This document shows, one piece after another, positions 19,118 to 28,600 of a stretch of DNA of 64,000 nt. Below the pieces are notes generated by a model that was given only the letters and a program-made list of their open reading frames with translations, did not search any database and had not been told where the DNA came from. The position numbers were made by a program, and so were the translations under genes. Position 1 is the stretch's first letter; every line of letters begins with the position of its first letter. Source of the DNA: a gamma proteobacterium HdN1 (GTDB taxonomy: Bacteria; Pseudomonadota; Gammaproteobacteria; Pseudomonadales; Ketobacteraceae); assembly GCA_000198515.1 (NCBI GenBank), contig FP929140.1, positions 1,586,527 through 1,650,526 on the forward strand. The letters are read 5' to 3'.

Positions 19118-19555
19118 ATGGCCGAGAAGGTGACCGACAAACTCGCTGCGCTTGCTGAGGGGCAACTGGCAGACAAGGTGCGTGATTCCGCAAACCAGAT
19201 TTGGCTTGCCGGCCTTGGCGCATACGCAAAGGCGGAGGCGGAAGGCAGCAAATTGTTTGAAGCGCTGGTGCAAGATGGTGAGCGTCTCGAATCCCGCACG
19301 CGCAGCTATTTTGATAAGCAAATCAACAATGCGCGTGATCGTGTGGACGATCTGCGGGCGCGGGCGACTGGATCATGGAGCAAAGTCGAGCGAGCGTTTG
19401 ATGAGCGAGTGTGCGGGGCGCTCGGGCGTTTAGGCATTCCAAATCGTTGCGATATTGAAGATGCCGAGGAGCGCTTAGATTCTATCGCTACAGAAATTGC
19501 GCAGCTGCAAGCGCAGTTACAGGCGCAGCTACAGGCAAAACGCGCTGCAAAATAA
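19118..19555 (+). CDS. Phasin-family (PHA granule-associated) protein
   Basis: A 145-aa amphipathic helical protein. Residues 15-105 match the PhaI/PhaF phasin pattern (IWLAGLGAYAKAEAEGSKLF), which coats polyhydroxyalkanoate granules. The C-terminus ends in a short heptad-like repeat (QLQA three times) and a basic AKRAAK tail, a reduced version of the PhaF DNA-binding tail. No PHA synthase is in the window. It diverges from mfd. AAGGAGGG precedes the ATG (about eight bases), a strong ribosome-binding site. Confidence 0.85.
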   Translation: MAEKVTDKLAALAEGQLADKVRDSANQIWLAGLGAYAKAEAEGSKLFEALVQDGERLESRTRSYFDKQINNARDRVDDLRARATGSWSKVERAFDERVCGALGRLGIPNRCDIEDAEERLDSIATEIAQLQAQLQAQLQAKRAAK

Positions 19556-19577
19556 GGGCTTGCTATCGGTACAATTT

Positions 19578-19604
19578 AACCCCATGTTAGGGGTTTCACT
19601 TTTT
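19578..19604 (+). terminator. Possible intrinsic terminator after the phasin gene
   Basis: AACCCC (19578-19583) and GGGGTT (19590-19595) form a six-base stem with a six-base loop, followed by TCACTTTTTC. It is a weak but well-placed terminator between the phasin and chaperedoxin genes. Confidence 0.5.
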
Positions 19605-19621
19605 CGTTTGGATGCTTCCTC

Positions 19622-20500
19622 ATGACCGATGCCCCGTATATTGTTGACGTGACTCAAGCAAACATGGAGTCCGTGCTGCAAAAATCCATGCAGATTCCCG
19701 TTTTGCTGGATTTCTGGGCAAGTTGGTGCCAGCCCTGCAAACAGCTTGCGCCGGTGCTTGTCAAACTTGCCAATGAATACCGAGGCCGCTTTCTTTTGGC
19801 GCGCGTGGATGCCGACCAGCACCAAGGATTTTGCCAGCAGCTTGGCGTGCGCTCGTTGCCTACCTTGAAGCTGGTGTTTCATGGGCAGCTCGCAGGCGAT
19901 CTTACCGGTGTGCAACCGGAGAGCGAGATCCGCAAATTGCTGGATGCGGTGCTTGGTGAAAGCAATCCCGAAGAACCAGAGGTTGATGCCGAGAGCGATC
20001 CGTGGTTAGCACAAGTTGATATGGCGCGTCGAGCTGAAGCCTTCGATGAGGCCATTGCCATCCTCCGCGAAGCCATCGCAGAACAGCCAGCGAAGCTTGA
20101 GTATCAAGTGAGCCTTGCAGAAGTCCTGATGGATATGGGCCATTTGGATGAGGCCCAAACCGCGCTGGACAATATCAAAGACGAGGCCGTCAAAGCGCGT
20201 GCCAAGGCTCGCCTGTTTCTGATCCGTGAGATCTATGAAGGCCCGGAACCTGAAGCCTTACAGCAGATCTTGGCAAGCTCGCCGGACAGTACCGAAGCGC
20301 AATACTTCTTTGCGCTGCATTGCTTGATGGGTGGCGAAGTCGAGCAGGGGCTGGATGGCCTATTGCAGGTGGTTCGCCGTGATCGCGCTTTGCGGGATGA
20401 CGCCGCGCGGAAATCCTATATCACTGCGCTTGAACTGCTCGGCAAAGAAAATCCACTGGTGCCGCAGTATCGACGCCGTCTGTTCGCGCTCCTTCACTGA
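19622..20500 (+). CDS. Chaperedoxin CnoX/YbbN-like (thioredoxin + TPR)
   Basis: A 292-aa protein with an N-terminal thioredoxin fold (residues 1-110) containing the redox motif WCQPC (Cys36 and Cys39), then TPR repeats (about 120-290). E. coli CnoX (YbbN) protects proteins from over-oxidation and hands them to GroEL and DnaK; its own motif lacks the first Cys, whereas this one keeps CxxC and may also reduce disulfides. The spacing to the next gene is only nine bases. Confidence 0.88.
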   Translation: MTDAPYIVDVTQANMESVLQKSMQIPVLLDFWASWCQPCKQLAPVLVKLANEYRGRFLLARVDADQHQGFCQQLGVRSLPTLKLVFHGQLAGDLTGVQPESEIRKLLDAVLGESNPEEPEVDAESDPWLAQVDMARRAEAFDEAIAILREAIAEQPAKLEYQVSLAEVLMDMGHLDEAQTALDNIKDEAVKARAKARLFLIREIYEGPEPEALQQILASSPDSTEAQYFFALHCLMGGEVEQGLDGLLQVVRRDRALRDDAARKSYITALELLGKENPLVPQYRRRLFALLH

Positions 20501-20509
20501 GGTGCAAAA

Positions 20510-21762
20510 ATGGTCGCCTTCCTACGGACAGGAGCAATGCGAGATGCGTGGGCCGACTCAGTAGGAGGGCGGCTGCGGCTGCGCTTTGTGGCGGAGCTAG
20601 AGCGCCAGTTTCAGCGTGAGCAGAGCCCCTTCGTGACTGGCCTTACACGCGTGGGCTGCATAGCGTAATTTTGTGGCTGTACGCGGCCTACGGCGGGTTT
20701 GACTACATCTTGCTGAATGGCGACGTAGGCGCGGTTTGGCTGATTCGTTATTGCGTGGGATTGCCCTTGCTGGTGGGCCTTTTTTTTGCCGGCCATAGCG
20801 CGAGCGTGCGGCGCTTCCATCAGACGTATGCAGTAATCGGCATCTCAATCATCGCGTTAACGACGCTTTGGATGATTGCCCAGCTACAGGAGAAACACGC
20901 TTATGTTTATCACGCCAGCCTGCTGACGCTGGTGATGGGTGGATTGACGATTGCGCGAATGCGTTTTCGTGCGGTGTTGATTGCTGGTGCGATCTTTTCC
21001 GCAGGCTCCTGTATTGTCTTGGTGCCGGCTTTTTTTCGGTCGGATCTGCTTGCCTATTTTTTGGTGCTCGACGTAGGCGTTGCAATCTTTTGTTCCGCGA
21101 ACGCCTATGCGTATGAGTTTTCCCTGCGCAAATCGTTTTTGCAGCAAGTGCTGATTGCCCATAACAACGCCCAACTGGCAGAGGCCAATACACGCTTAAA
21201 GGTGCTTTCGGAGGTGGATTCACTCACCGGAATTTACAACCGGCGGTTTTTGGACAATGCGATGGACGAGGAGTGGCGGCGCGCCCGCAGAATGGGGTAT
21301 CGCCTGTCCTTCCTGATGTGTGATATTGATTTTTTCAAACTCTACAACGATACCTACGGACATTTAGTAGGGGATCAGTGCATTCGTAAGGTTGCACAGC
21401 GTTTGCAGTCCTTATTCCATCGGCCTGGCGATGTGGTGGCTCGCTATGGTGGTGAGGAGTTCGCAGTGTTGTTACCAGGCTTGGAAGCCTCTGAAGCGCA
21501 CGCCCTTGCAAAAGTGGTATGTGCTGAAATTCAGGCTCTGGCGATTCCCCACTCCACCTCAACGGTAGCGGATGTAGTGACGATCAGTATCGGTGTGGCA
21601 GATATTCTCCCGAATGAAGAAAGCGAGACGCGGGATCTTTGCCGCATGGCAGATGAGGGGCTGTACCTTGCCAAACGATCGGGCCGTAACCGCGCAGAGT
21701 GCTTTGGCGATGCTGAATCCTGTAATGAGGCGGGTATTCTTTCACCGTTTAGCAAGGTATGA
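20510..21762 (+). CDS. Membrane GGDEF diguanylate cyclase with a frameshifted N-terminus
   Basis: The C-terminal part (frame of 20620-21762) has about five or six membrane helices and a GGDEF domain with an intact GGEEF active site and an upstream RPGD (RxxD) inhibitory site five residues before it; it should make c-di-GMP. The best start is in another frame: GAGGTG then ATG at 20510 opens 52 codons that end at 20668 and contain an N-terminal segment (LRLRFVAELERQFQREQSP) typical of this cyclase type. The two frames join if one base is added in the CCCC run at 20626-20629. This is either a sequencing error, a real inactivating mutation, or the gene uses a TTG start at 20671. Stop and start of the next gene overlap. 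Confidence 0.75.
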
Positions 21763-23042
21763 TGGCGGCGAGCCTTGCACGAGACACACGCATGGATAAT
21801 AAAAACGAGAGCTTGTATCAGAATGCGCTGCACGCGCTGCGACAAAAACGCTGGCCCGACCTGCGCTTTGAGCCTGCTTCGCTAGAGCACGCTTTTCGGC
21901 AGGAGTATGCGAGCTGGCGATTGCAGACCACTTTTTCTGCCGCTTGTGTGGCTCTCTTGTTTCTGTTGGGCGGATTGTTTTTCGAATGGGTTTGGGCCAT
22001 TGAGGTTCACCCGATTCCGTTCTGGGGGCGCGTGATTGCCGTTATCGGTATTTTGCTCACTGTGCGCCATATGGCGCGAGAGCGGCGCTCATCGTCGGTG
22101 AGCTCCTTGATTTTGCTGAACGGTATTGTATGCACGTTGGTGGTGCTCGCGTTCGCCTTTCTTTCGCAGCCTCCAACTAAACAGGTCTATTACGGGACGC
22201 TGTTTTTTGTACAGGTGTTTTTGTTTATCTATTTGCGTTTGCCGTTACACTTGTCGGCTTTTTGCGGCGCGTTTATGTTTCTTACTGCGAGCGCGGTGTT
22301 GTTGTTTGATTCCATGACGGGGCTTGAACGCGCAATGACTGGGGCCATGCTGTTTTTGGGCACGGTGCTATCGCTTGCGGTTTGTGTGCGTATGGAATGG
22401 CGCGAACGCAGCTATTTTTTGAAAGACCATTTGGCACAGCGGGAACTAGAGCGCCTGCGCCAGACCAATCGTGACCTTGCGGAGCAGCTCGCTTGCGATT
22501 CACTCACGGAGCTGCCGAACCGCATTGCGCTTGAGGAAATACTGCAGGCATTGATTGAGCGCGATCTGTCGGCGGATCACCTTTCAAGACGTGCAGCGGA
22601 GACGAGTGAAGAATCGAGTGAGGAGAAGGGAAGAGCGTTCCTTGTGCCTGTAGTCATTGAAGACTTCAAGGACCTGAATGAGCGCTATGGGCATCAGGCA
22701 GGCGATAATCTATTGCGTGCCGTGGCCAGAACCCTATTGGCGTCATTAACGAATCCCGGTGAAATAGCATCACGCGTTAGCGGCGGAAAGTTTGTGATGC
22801 TTTGGTTCTGCGATGACATTCGCGATGCGGAGCGCCGCTTGGCACGCGCACGTGGCTTGCTGAGAAGCGTACGCGCGCTCCGCGAAAACCAGGAACGCGA
22901 ACAGAATCTTCAGATCAGTCTGTGTATCTGGACGCCGGCTTCATCCATCAAGGGATCTGCGCAAGAAAAGGCGTCTGCCTATGTAGACGACGCCTTGCGA
23001 AGATGCCATTGCAAGCATTTCAAAATCGCAGATATCGCCTAG
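21759..23042 (+). CDS. Membrane protein with degenerate GGDEF domain
   Basis: A 427-aa protein with about five membrane helices (residues 45-215) followed by a coiled linker and a GGDEF-like domain. The signature loop reads RVSGGKFVML, so the GGDEF catalytic residues are lost and it should not make c-di-GMP. It may bind nucleotide or act as a partner of the cyclase encoded just upstream, whose stop overlaps its start (ATG at 21759 or 21762). A start at 21792 (MDNKNESLYQ) is an alternative. The N-terminal half has the same layout as the upstream cyclase, so the pair may derive from a duplication. Confidence 0.75.
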   Translation: MMAASLARDTRMDNKNESLYQNALHALRQKRWPDLRFEPASLEHAFRQEYASWRLQTTFSAACVALLFLLGGLFFEWVWAIEVHPIPFWGRVIAVIGILLTVRHMARERRSSSVSSLILLNGIVCTLVVLAFAFLSQPPTKQVYYGTLFFVQVFLFIYLRLPLHLSAFCGAFMFLTASAVLLFDSMTGLERAMTGAMLFLGTVLSLAVCVRMEWRERSYFLKDHLAQRELERLRQTNRDLAEQLACDSLTELPNRIALEEILQALIERDLSADHLSRRAAETSEESSEEKGRAFLVPVVIEDFKDLNERYGHQAGDNLLRAVARTLLASLTNPGEIASRVSGGKFVMLWFCDDIRDAERRLARARGLLRSVRALRENQEREQNLQISLCIWTPASSIKGSAQEKASAYVDDALRRCHCKHFKIADIA

Positions 23043-23081
23043 GGGCGCATTTGCTTTTAAACATAAGATCGGTAAAGCCCC

Positions 23082-23915
23082 ATGATTGGTAAACGAGTAC
23101 TGAAAAGGCGTTTGTTGCGTAAGCATGAGCGCCACCTGATCAATGCGCCCGAAATTCAAGAGATCGCAGAGATTGTGCAGAATGCTCGCAGGATTCTGTT
23201 CATCACGGGTGCAGGAATTTCCGCAGACTCCGGTTTGCCTACGTATCGGGGGATTGGTGGACTGTATAACGACATACTCACCGAAGATAACGTCTCCATT
23301 GAGACGGCGCTCTCAGGCGCGACCTTCGCGAAAGATCCGCTCCTGACTTGGAAATATCTTATTCAGGTAGAGTCGGCCTGCCGTGGCGCGGGCCATAATA
23401 TCGGCCACCGCATCATCTCTGAGTTTGAGCGCTTCAAGCCTGAAAGCTGGGTGCTCACCCAAAATATTGACGGCCTGCATCGCAGTGCTGGCAGCAATCA
23501 GTTGATTGAGATTCACGGTAATGTGACGCGGCTACACTGCACATCCTGCCGTTTCAGTGAGATCGTGCCCAGCTATGCGGGCATCTCCCCGCCGCCGATT
23601 TGCCCACGCTGCTTCGGAATTATGCGGCCTGGGGTGGTGCTGTTCGGCGAATCGCTGCCGCTGCTTGCGCTGGATGCGCTGCAAACCCAACTTTCCTTGG
23701 GGTTCGATCTGATTTTTAGTATCGGCACAACGAGCGTGTTTCCCTACATCGCCCAGCCTGTGCTGGATGCTCACTATTGGGGGGCGAAAACCGTTGAGAT
23801 TAACCCCGGAGTCACGGAAGTCTCGGACGCGGTAGACTACAAGCTCACGCTACGCGCGGCGGAGGCACTTCCGGCGATTTGGGCTGCAATGGGAAAAACT
23901 TTGCCAAAGCTGTAA
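23082..23915 (+). CDS. NAD-dependent deacylase (Sir2 family)
   Basis: A 277-aa sirtuin that removes acyl groups from lysines using NAD+. It has the GAGISADSG and GLPTYRG nucleotide-binding loop, TQNIDGLH, the catalytic His in EIHGNV, and a zinc ribbon with two Cys pairs (CTSC and CPRC). An N-terminal extension of about 35 residues precedes the Rossmann fold, basic and possibly over-annotated; no clear ribosome-binding site supports the ATG at 23082. Its stop codon touches the tandem repeat that follows. Confidence 0.92.
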   Translation: MIGKRVLKRRLLRKHERHLINAPEIQEIAEIVQNARRILFITGAGISADSGLPTYRGIGGLYNDILTEDNVSIETALSGATFAKDPLLTWKYLIQVESACRGAGHNIGHRIISEFERFKPESWVLTQNIDGLHRSAGSNQLIEIHGNVTRLHCTSCRFSEIVPSYAGISPPPICPRCFGIMRPGVVLFGESLPLLALDALQTQLSLGFDLIFSIGTTSVFPYIAQPVLDAHYWGAKTVEINPGVTEVSDAVDYKLTLRAAEALPAIWAAMGKTLPKL

Positions 23916-24020
23916 GCGATTCGCTTGAACAAACGATTAGCTTGAACAAACGATTCGCCTGAAGCAAACGATTCGCCTGAAGCAAACGATTCGCCTGAAG
24001 CAAACGATTAGCTTGAAGCG
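23916..24020. repeat. Six-unit tandem repeat of 17-18 bp
   Basis: The units start at 23916, 23933, 23950, 23968, 23986 and 24004. The core is ACGATTCGCCTGAAGCAA; units 1, 2 and 6 carry variants (TT for CC, AACAA ends). The array begins directly after the sirtuin stop and contains the stop codon of the TPR gene on the opposite strand, so it fills the whole space between two convergent genes. The three central units are identical, suggesting recent expansion by slippage. Confidence 0.9.
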
Positions 24021-24781
24021 CCTTGGTTACGCATTTCCGTCGCGTGTAGCGCAAAGCTTTCCGCTTCCAAGGGGCGGTTGGTCGCGCGATAGAGATCGGA
24101 CAGATTTTCTAATAGTGTGATTACGCTGGCATCATCTTCGCCGAGCTTTTCTTTGAGGACGCTGAGCGCGTTCAAGAAAAGCGGTTCTGCCTGTTTGTAT
24201 TTCTTTTGCTCATAGAGCAGGGTCGCGAGGTTGTTTACGCCCACTGCGGTAAGGGGGTGCTTGCGCCCAAAGTGGTTGATTCGAATCTGGATGGCGCGTC
24301 GATAGAGAGGCTCGGCCTTTTTGTAGTTGCCGAGGGTATCGTAAAGAGCTGCGAGATTGTTCAGGCTGGTGGCGGTGTCGGGGTGCCCACGCCCAGCGTT
24401 GCGTTCGGAAATTTCGAGCGCACGCTGAGCAAACAGGGTGGCATGATTGTATTGGCCCTGTTGATAGAGGGTGATTACGCTAGCGTTCAAAGTTTCCCAT
24501 TCAATGCCTGCGTCTTTGGCCTGCGCCGCGAGTGGTGTGCAGCAGATCGCGAGTAGTGCCAAAACTAAGGCAAATAATTTGTAGTGTCTAGAACGGCGTA
24601 GTTGCTGGTTGCGTTGTTCGGGGAGTGCGCATAGATACAGGCTGCCGCAGGTGCTTGCTTTGTTCGGGGCGCAGAGATTGATGGGGCGATTGATGGGACG
24701 ATCGTGGAGCGCGGCCTGTTGAGCTTTGTACGCGGCCTGTTGAACTCTGTAATAGGAGCTTGCATCGTGTTTCGTGTACAT
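24008..24781 (-). CDS. TPR protein, membrane-anchored, last gene of the RND operon
   Basis: A protein of about 257 aa with a hydrophobic segment near residues 70-90 (FALVLALLAICC, then LAAQA as a possible cleavage site) and then kinesin-light-chain-like TPR repeats with the pattern HPDTATSLNNLAALY and HPLTAVGVNNLATLLY. The N-terminal stretch before the hydrophobic segment is long and low in complexity, so a later start is possible. AAGGGA six bases before the ATG at 24781 favours this start over 24799. It follows the TetR gene by about 35 bases on the same strand. The repeat domain is probably periplasmic. Confidence 0.7.
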   Translation of the reverse strand: MYTKHDASSYYRVQQAAYKAQQAALHDRPINRPINLCAPNKASTCGSLYLCALPEQRNQQLRRSRHYKLFALVLALLAICCTPLAAQAKDAGIEWETLNASVITLYQQGQYNHATLFAQRALEISERNAGRGHPDTATSLNNLAALYDTLGNYKKAEPLYRRAIQIRINHFGRKHPLTAVGVNNLATLLYEQKKYKQAEPLFLNALSVLKEKLGEDDASVITLLENLSDLYRATNRPLEAESFALHATEMRNQGASS

Positions 24782-24815
24782 TTTGAGTCCCTTCATCATG
24801 CTGTGGAGGGTGCCA

Positions 24816-25640
24816 TTACCCTCCTAGATGCGCCGCTGGTGCGCGCGAGGCTGATTGTTGTTGATCTTTGCTTGGCTTGTTTTCGCGGCCTGCCTGATCC
24901 TCATTGCCGATTTGCCGGTTGAGCAAGCGGTCGAGCGCGAGTTCGGTAACGCGCCGCGCTCTCTGTAATGCTGCCGTAGACCCTGTTTGCGCGCCCAGCA
25001 GGGCGGCACCTACGAAGGTGCTGTGGAACAGCATAACGTCGTCGTCAGTGGCGTGAATGCCGAGCGCTCGGTAAATGGCTTGCCATTGGCTGATGGATTC
25101 AGCGTGGAATTCATCAATCCACGGGTGCAGCGACTTTTCTTCCTCTGCGACCACCATGATGGAGAGCAGCATGCGGGCTTTGGGCAGATCACAAACTTCT
25201 TGTAGACAGAACGACCGCAAGCGTTCTTGAAAATTTTGGGCAGGAATAGAGCGGTTGGATGGCGGGCTTTCGTTGCTTGGGTTTTCAACGTCCGATACAT
25301 GCAAGGCGGTTTGGATTGCGGAGAGCATTTGGGTGCGAATCGCGTACACCGTTGCTTTGATCAAGTCTGCGCGTGATGGATAATAATAAGTCAAATGGCT
25401 TTGACGAACGCCCGCTGCGGCGGCTACACGTGCTTGGCTCATTCCCTGCACGCCCACGGTTTGAGCAAGCTCCAACGCAGCCTCAATAATGCGCTCGCGT
25501 ACGGGGCGGGGGTCAACTTTGTCGGACTCGCAAAAAGGGGCGGCACCCTCATTTACGGTACCCCCGCTGATGCCGCCGCTTGTGGCCTTGATTGCACGGC
25601 CTTTTATCGCGGTGCGCTTAGGCTTGGTGGGTGTCGCCAT
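24816..25640 (-). CDS. TetR/AcrR-family regulator
   Basis: A 274-aa regulator with a 45-residue basic extension before the helix-turn-helix (MSQARVAAAAGVRQSHLTYYY). The C-terminal domain would bind a hydrophobic effector. The coding region overlaps the 3' end of the RND pump gene by 23 bases on the same strand, so it is the third gene of the operon and probably controls it. A palindrome TTGGTTAATCAACCAA upstream of the operon is the best operator candidate. The C-terminal tail after residue 245 is polar and likely disordered. Confidence 0.88.
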   Translation of the reverse strand: MATPTKPKRTAIKGRAIKATSGGISGGTVNEGAAPFCESDKVDPRPVRERIIEAALELAQTVGVQGMSQARVAAAAGVRQSHLTYYYPSRADLIKATVYAIRTQMLSAIQTALHVSDVENPSNESPPSNRSIPAQNFQERLRSFCLQEVCDLPKARMLLSIMVVAEEEKSLHPWIDEFHAESISQWQAIYRALGIHATDDDVMLFHSTFVGAALLGAQTGSTAALQRARRVTELALDRLLNRQIGNEDQAGRENKPSKDQQQSASRAPAAHLGG

Positions 25641-28600
25641 GGGGCGCTCCCTGCTCCAAGGGTGTTGCGGGGCGGCTGCTTCCTTCTACGGTGTCTTCAC
25701 TTGGATGATCGCTTTTATTGCGACCAAGCCAGTTTTTTAGGCGACCAATGTACAGATAGACGACGGGGACTACGAGTAGGCTTAAGCCTGTAGAGGTGAT
25801 TAGGCCGCCAATGACCGCCACCGCCATGGGAGTGCGAAATGCAGACTTGCCGCCAATGCCGAACGCAAGTGGCAGCAAGCCGGCAATCATCGCAACGGTG
25901 GTCATCACAATGGGGCGTGCGCGCTTGTGGCAAGCGTCCAGCACGGCTTCCATAGGCGTCATGCCGTGATCGCGCTCGGCCATTACTGCGAAATCTACCA
26001 GCAATATCGAGTTTTTGCTGACCACACCCAAGAGCATGATTAAGCCGATAAAAGTCGCAAGCCCAAGGTCATAATTAAGAGTGACCATGGCGATAAATGC
26101 GCCGCCGATGGACATCGGTATTGCCGAGAGGATTGTGACGGGCTGAAACCAGTCTCGGAACAGTAAAACCAGCGTTGCATAGACGAGGAAAATGCCGGTG
26201 AGCAGTGCAATCGCAAAACCGCTCATCATTTCGATCAGGATTTCTGCATCTCCGGATTCGATCAGCTTTACGCTGGCGGGCATGTTTTTAATGGAGGGAA
26301 GGCTGTCGCGGATTTCCACCGCGCCACCGAGCGGATAGCCACCGAGGTCTACGGTGATGGTAACCTGACGCTGGCGGTTGTAACGGTCGATTTGGTTCGG
26401 CCCGCTTTCTACGGACAGCTCTGCGATGCTGGAGAGGGGGACGAGCCCAGATCGGCCCGGAACGCGCAGATTGCCGATGGCGTTGAGATCGTGGCGCAAT
26501 TCTTCGGGTACCTGTACGCGGATATCCAGTTGGCGGTTGTCTAGGTTCAGTTTGGAGAGTGCCTGTTCAAAATCACCTGCCAGAGCGATGCGCACGGTTT
26601 CGCCGATGGCTTGTGTGCTTACGCCGCGATCTGCAGAGAGTGCATCGTTCGGGCGAATGGTGATTTCGGCACGCTCAAGGCTGGCGGTAGAAGTAATGCC
26701 GCTAAAGTAGGGGAGTGCGCGCAGTTCGCGTTCGACTTCGCCGGCGGTGGAATTCAGCGCTTCGGGATTTTGGCTGACCAGAAGGATCTGCAGTTTTTCG
26801 CCCGGATTGCCGTAGCCAATGGAGAGCCGTGCGCCGGGAATGGTTTCGAGGCGGGGCCGGATCATGGCTTCAATTTCTTGCTGGGTGGGGCGGGTGTCAC
26901 GGTCGGTGAGGACGATGTTTAGCGTGCCTTTTCGCACCTCACCCATGCCGTTGGGCATGTTGGGGTTCGCGCGGAAGCTGCCGACGGAGGTGAAGATGCT
27001 TTCGATTCCCGGAATGCCATCGAGGGAGTGACGAACCATTTCGGCGGTGGCTGCTGTGGTTTCAAGGTTGGTGCCAGGCGGCATTTCCATGTTGATGATG
27101 ACGAAGCCGTAGTCTTCCGGCGGCATGAATGAGGTGGACATCAACGGGACGAGCGATAAGGTGCCAAAGAAGAAAGCCGCGCAGCCTGCAACGGTGGTCT
27201 TGCGGTGTGCCAAGCACCAGCGCAGGATTTTCAGGTAGGAGCGCATCGCCCAGCCGTCTTTGGGCTCTTGATAACCGCCTTTTAGCATCCAGACCGCCAT
27301 CATGGGCGTTACCAGACGGGCAACCATTAACGATGCGATTACAGCGGCGACTACCGTCCAGCCAAATTGCTTGAACACCATGCCTGAAATGCCGGTCATC
27401 AGTGCTGTGGGTAGAAATACGGCAACGAGGGCGGCAGTGGTTGCAATTACTGCGAGTGCAATTTCGTTTACCGCTTCAATCGTGGCCTCTTTTACGGGTT
27501 TGCCTTCGTTGATATGTCGGTAGATGTTTTCGACTTCGACTACGGCATCGTCAACAAGGATGCCGACCACCACGGCAAGCCCGAGAAGGGTGATGGTATT
27601 GAGTGAAAAGTCGAACAAGTACATTACGCCAAAGGCGGGGATGATGGATAACGGCAGCGCTACGGCGCCTAAAACCGTTGCGCGCCAATCGCGCAGGAAC
27701 CACCAGATTACAATGACCGCGAGCACAGCGCCTTCCAGCAACATTTGCATGGAGCCGCGATACTGGTGCAGGGTGACTTTTACGACTGAGCGTACCAGTT
27801 CGAATTTCAGGCCGGGGTGATCTTGTTCAAGTTGCGCGATGACCGCACTCATGCCGTCGGCGATTTGTTTTTCGTCGTAGCCTTTGGTGCGCGAAATTTC
27901 AAAACCGACGGATGGTTTGCCGTCGATCAGAGCGATTTGCGTGCGTTCAGCGATGGTGTCGCGAACGGTTGCGACTTGGTTTAACTGTAGATAGCGGCCG
28001 TCGGCCATGGGGATTGCAAGGTTTTCGAGGTCTTGGGCGCGTTTTACCGTGGCGATGGTGCGCACGCCTTGTTCGCCGCCACCCAATTGGCCACGCCCGC
28101 CGGAAGCATCTTGCTGGACGCGTTTGAGTGCGCGCGAAATGTCAGAGGCGGTAACGCCCAGTGCGCTCATTTGTACAGGGTCTACGGTGATCTGCACTTC
28201 GCGGGTAACGCCGCCGATGCGGGTAAAGCCGGTGGCACCGGGAACGGATAGCGCTGCATGCGCGATGGTGTCGTCGGTGAACCAGGAGAGTGCTTCTTCA
28301 TCCATGCTGGGATGTGACACTGCATAGGTGAGGATTGTGCCGCCGGGACCGGTGTTTACCTTGTTGACGATCGGTTCTAGGACGTCGGGTGGTAAGTCGT
28401 TGCGTGAGCGATCGACGGCGTCTTTAACGTCTTGTAACGCTTCGTTGACAGGGCGTTCAAGATCGAATTGTGCGGTGATGGAGACACGGCCATCGTTGAT
28501 GCTGGTATAGAGGTGGCGCATCCCTTCGAGCGTGGCCATCGCGTCTTCGACGGGGCGTGCGACTTCGGTTTCAAGCTGGGTGGGTGCGGCACCGGGCTGC

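Noticed and set aside
20620-20668. Programmed -1 ribosomal frameshift in the cyclase gene
   Set aside because: No X-XXY-YYZ slippery heptamer in the right phase was found in the overlap; a simple indel in the C-run explains the pattern better.
23916-24020. Repeat array resembling a mini CRISPR
   Set aside because: The 17-18-bp units are directly adjacent with no unique spacers between them and no cas genes are nearby.
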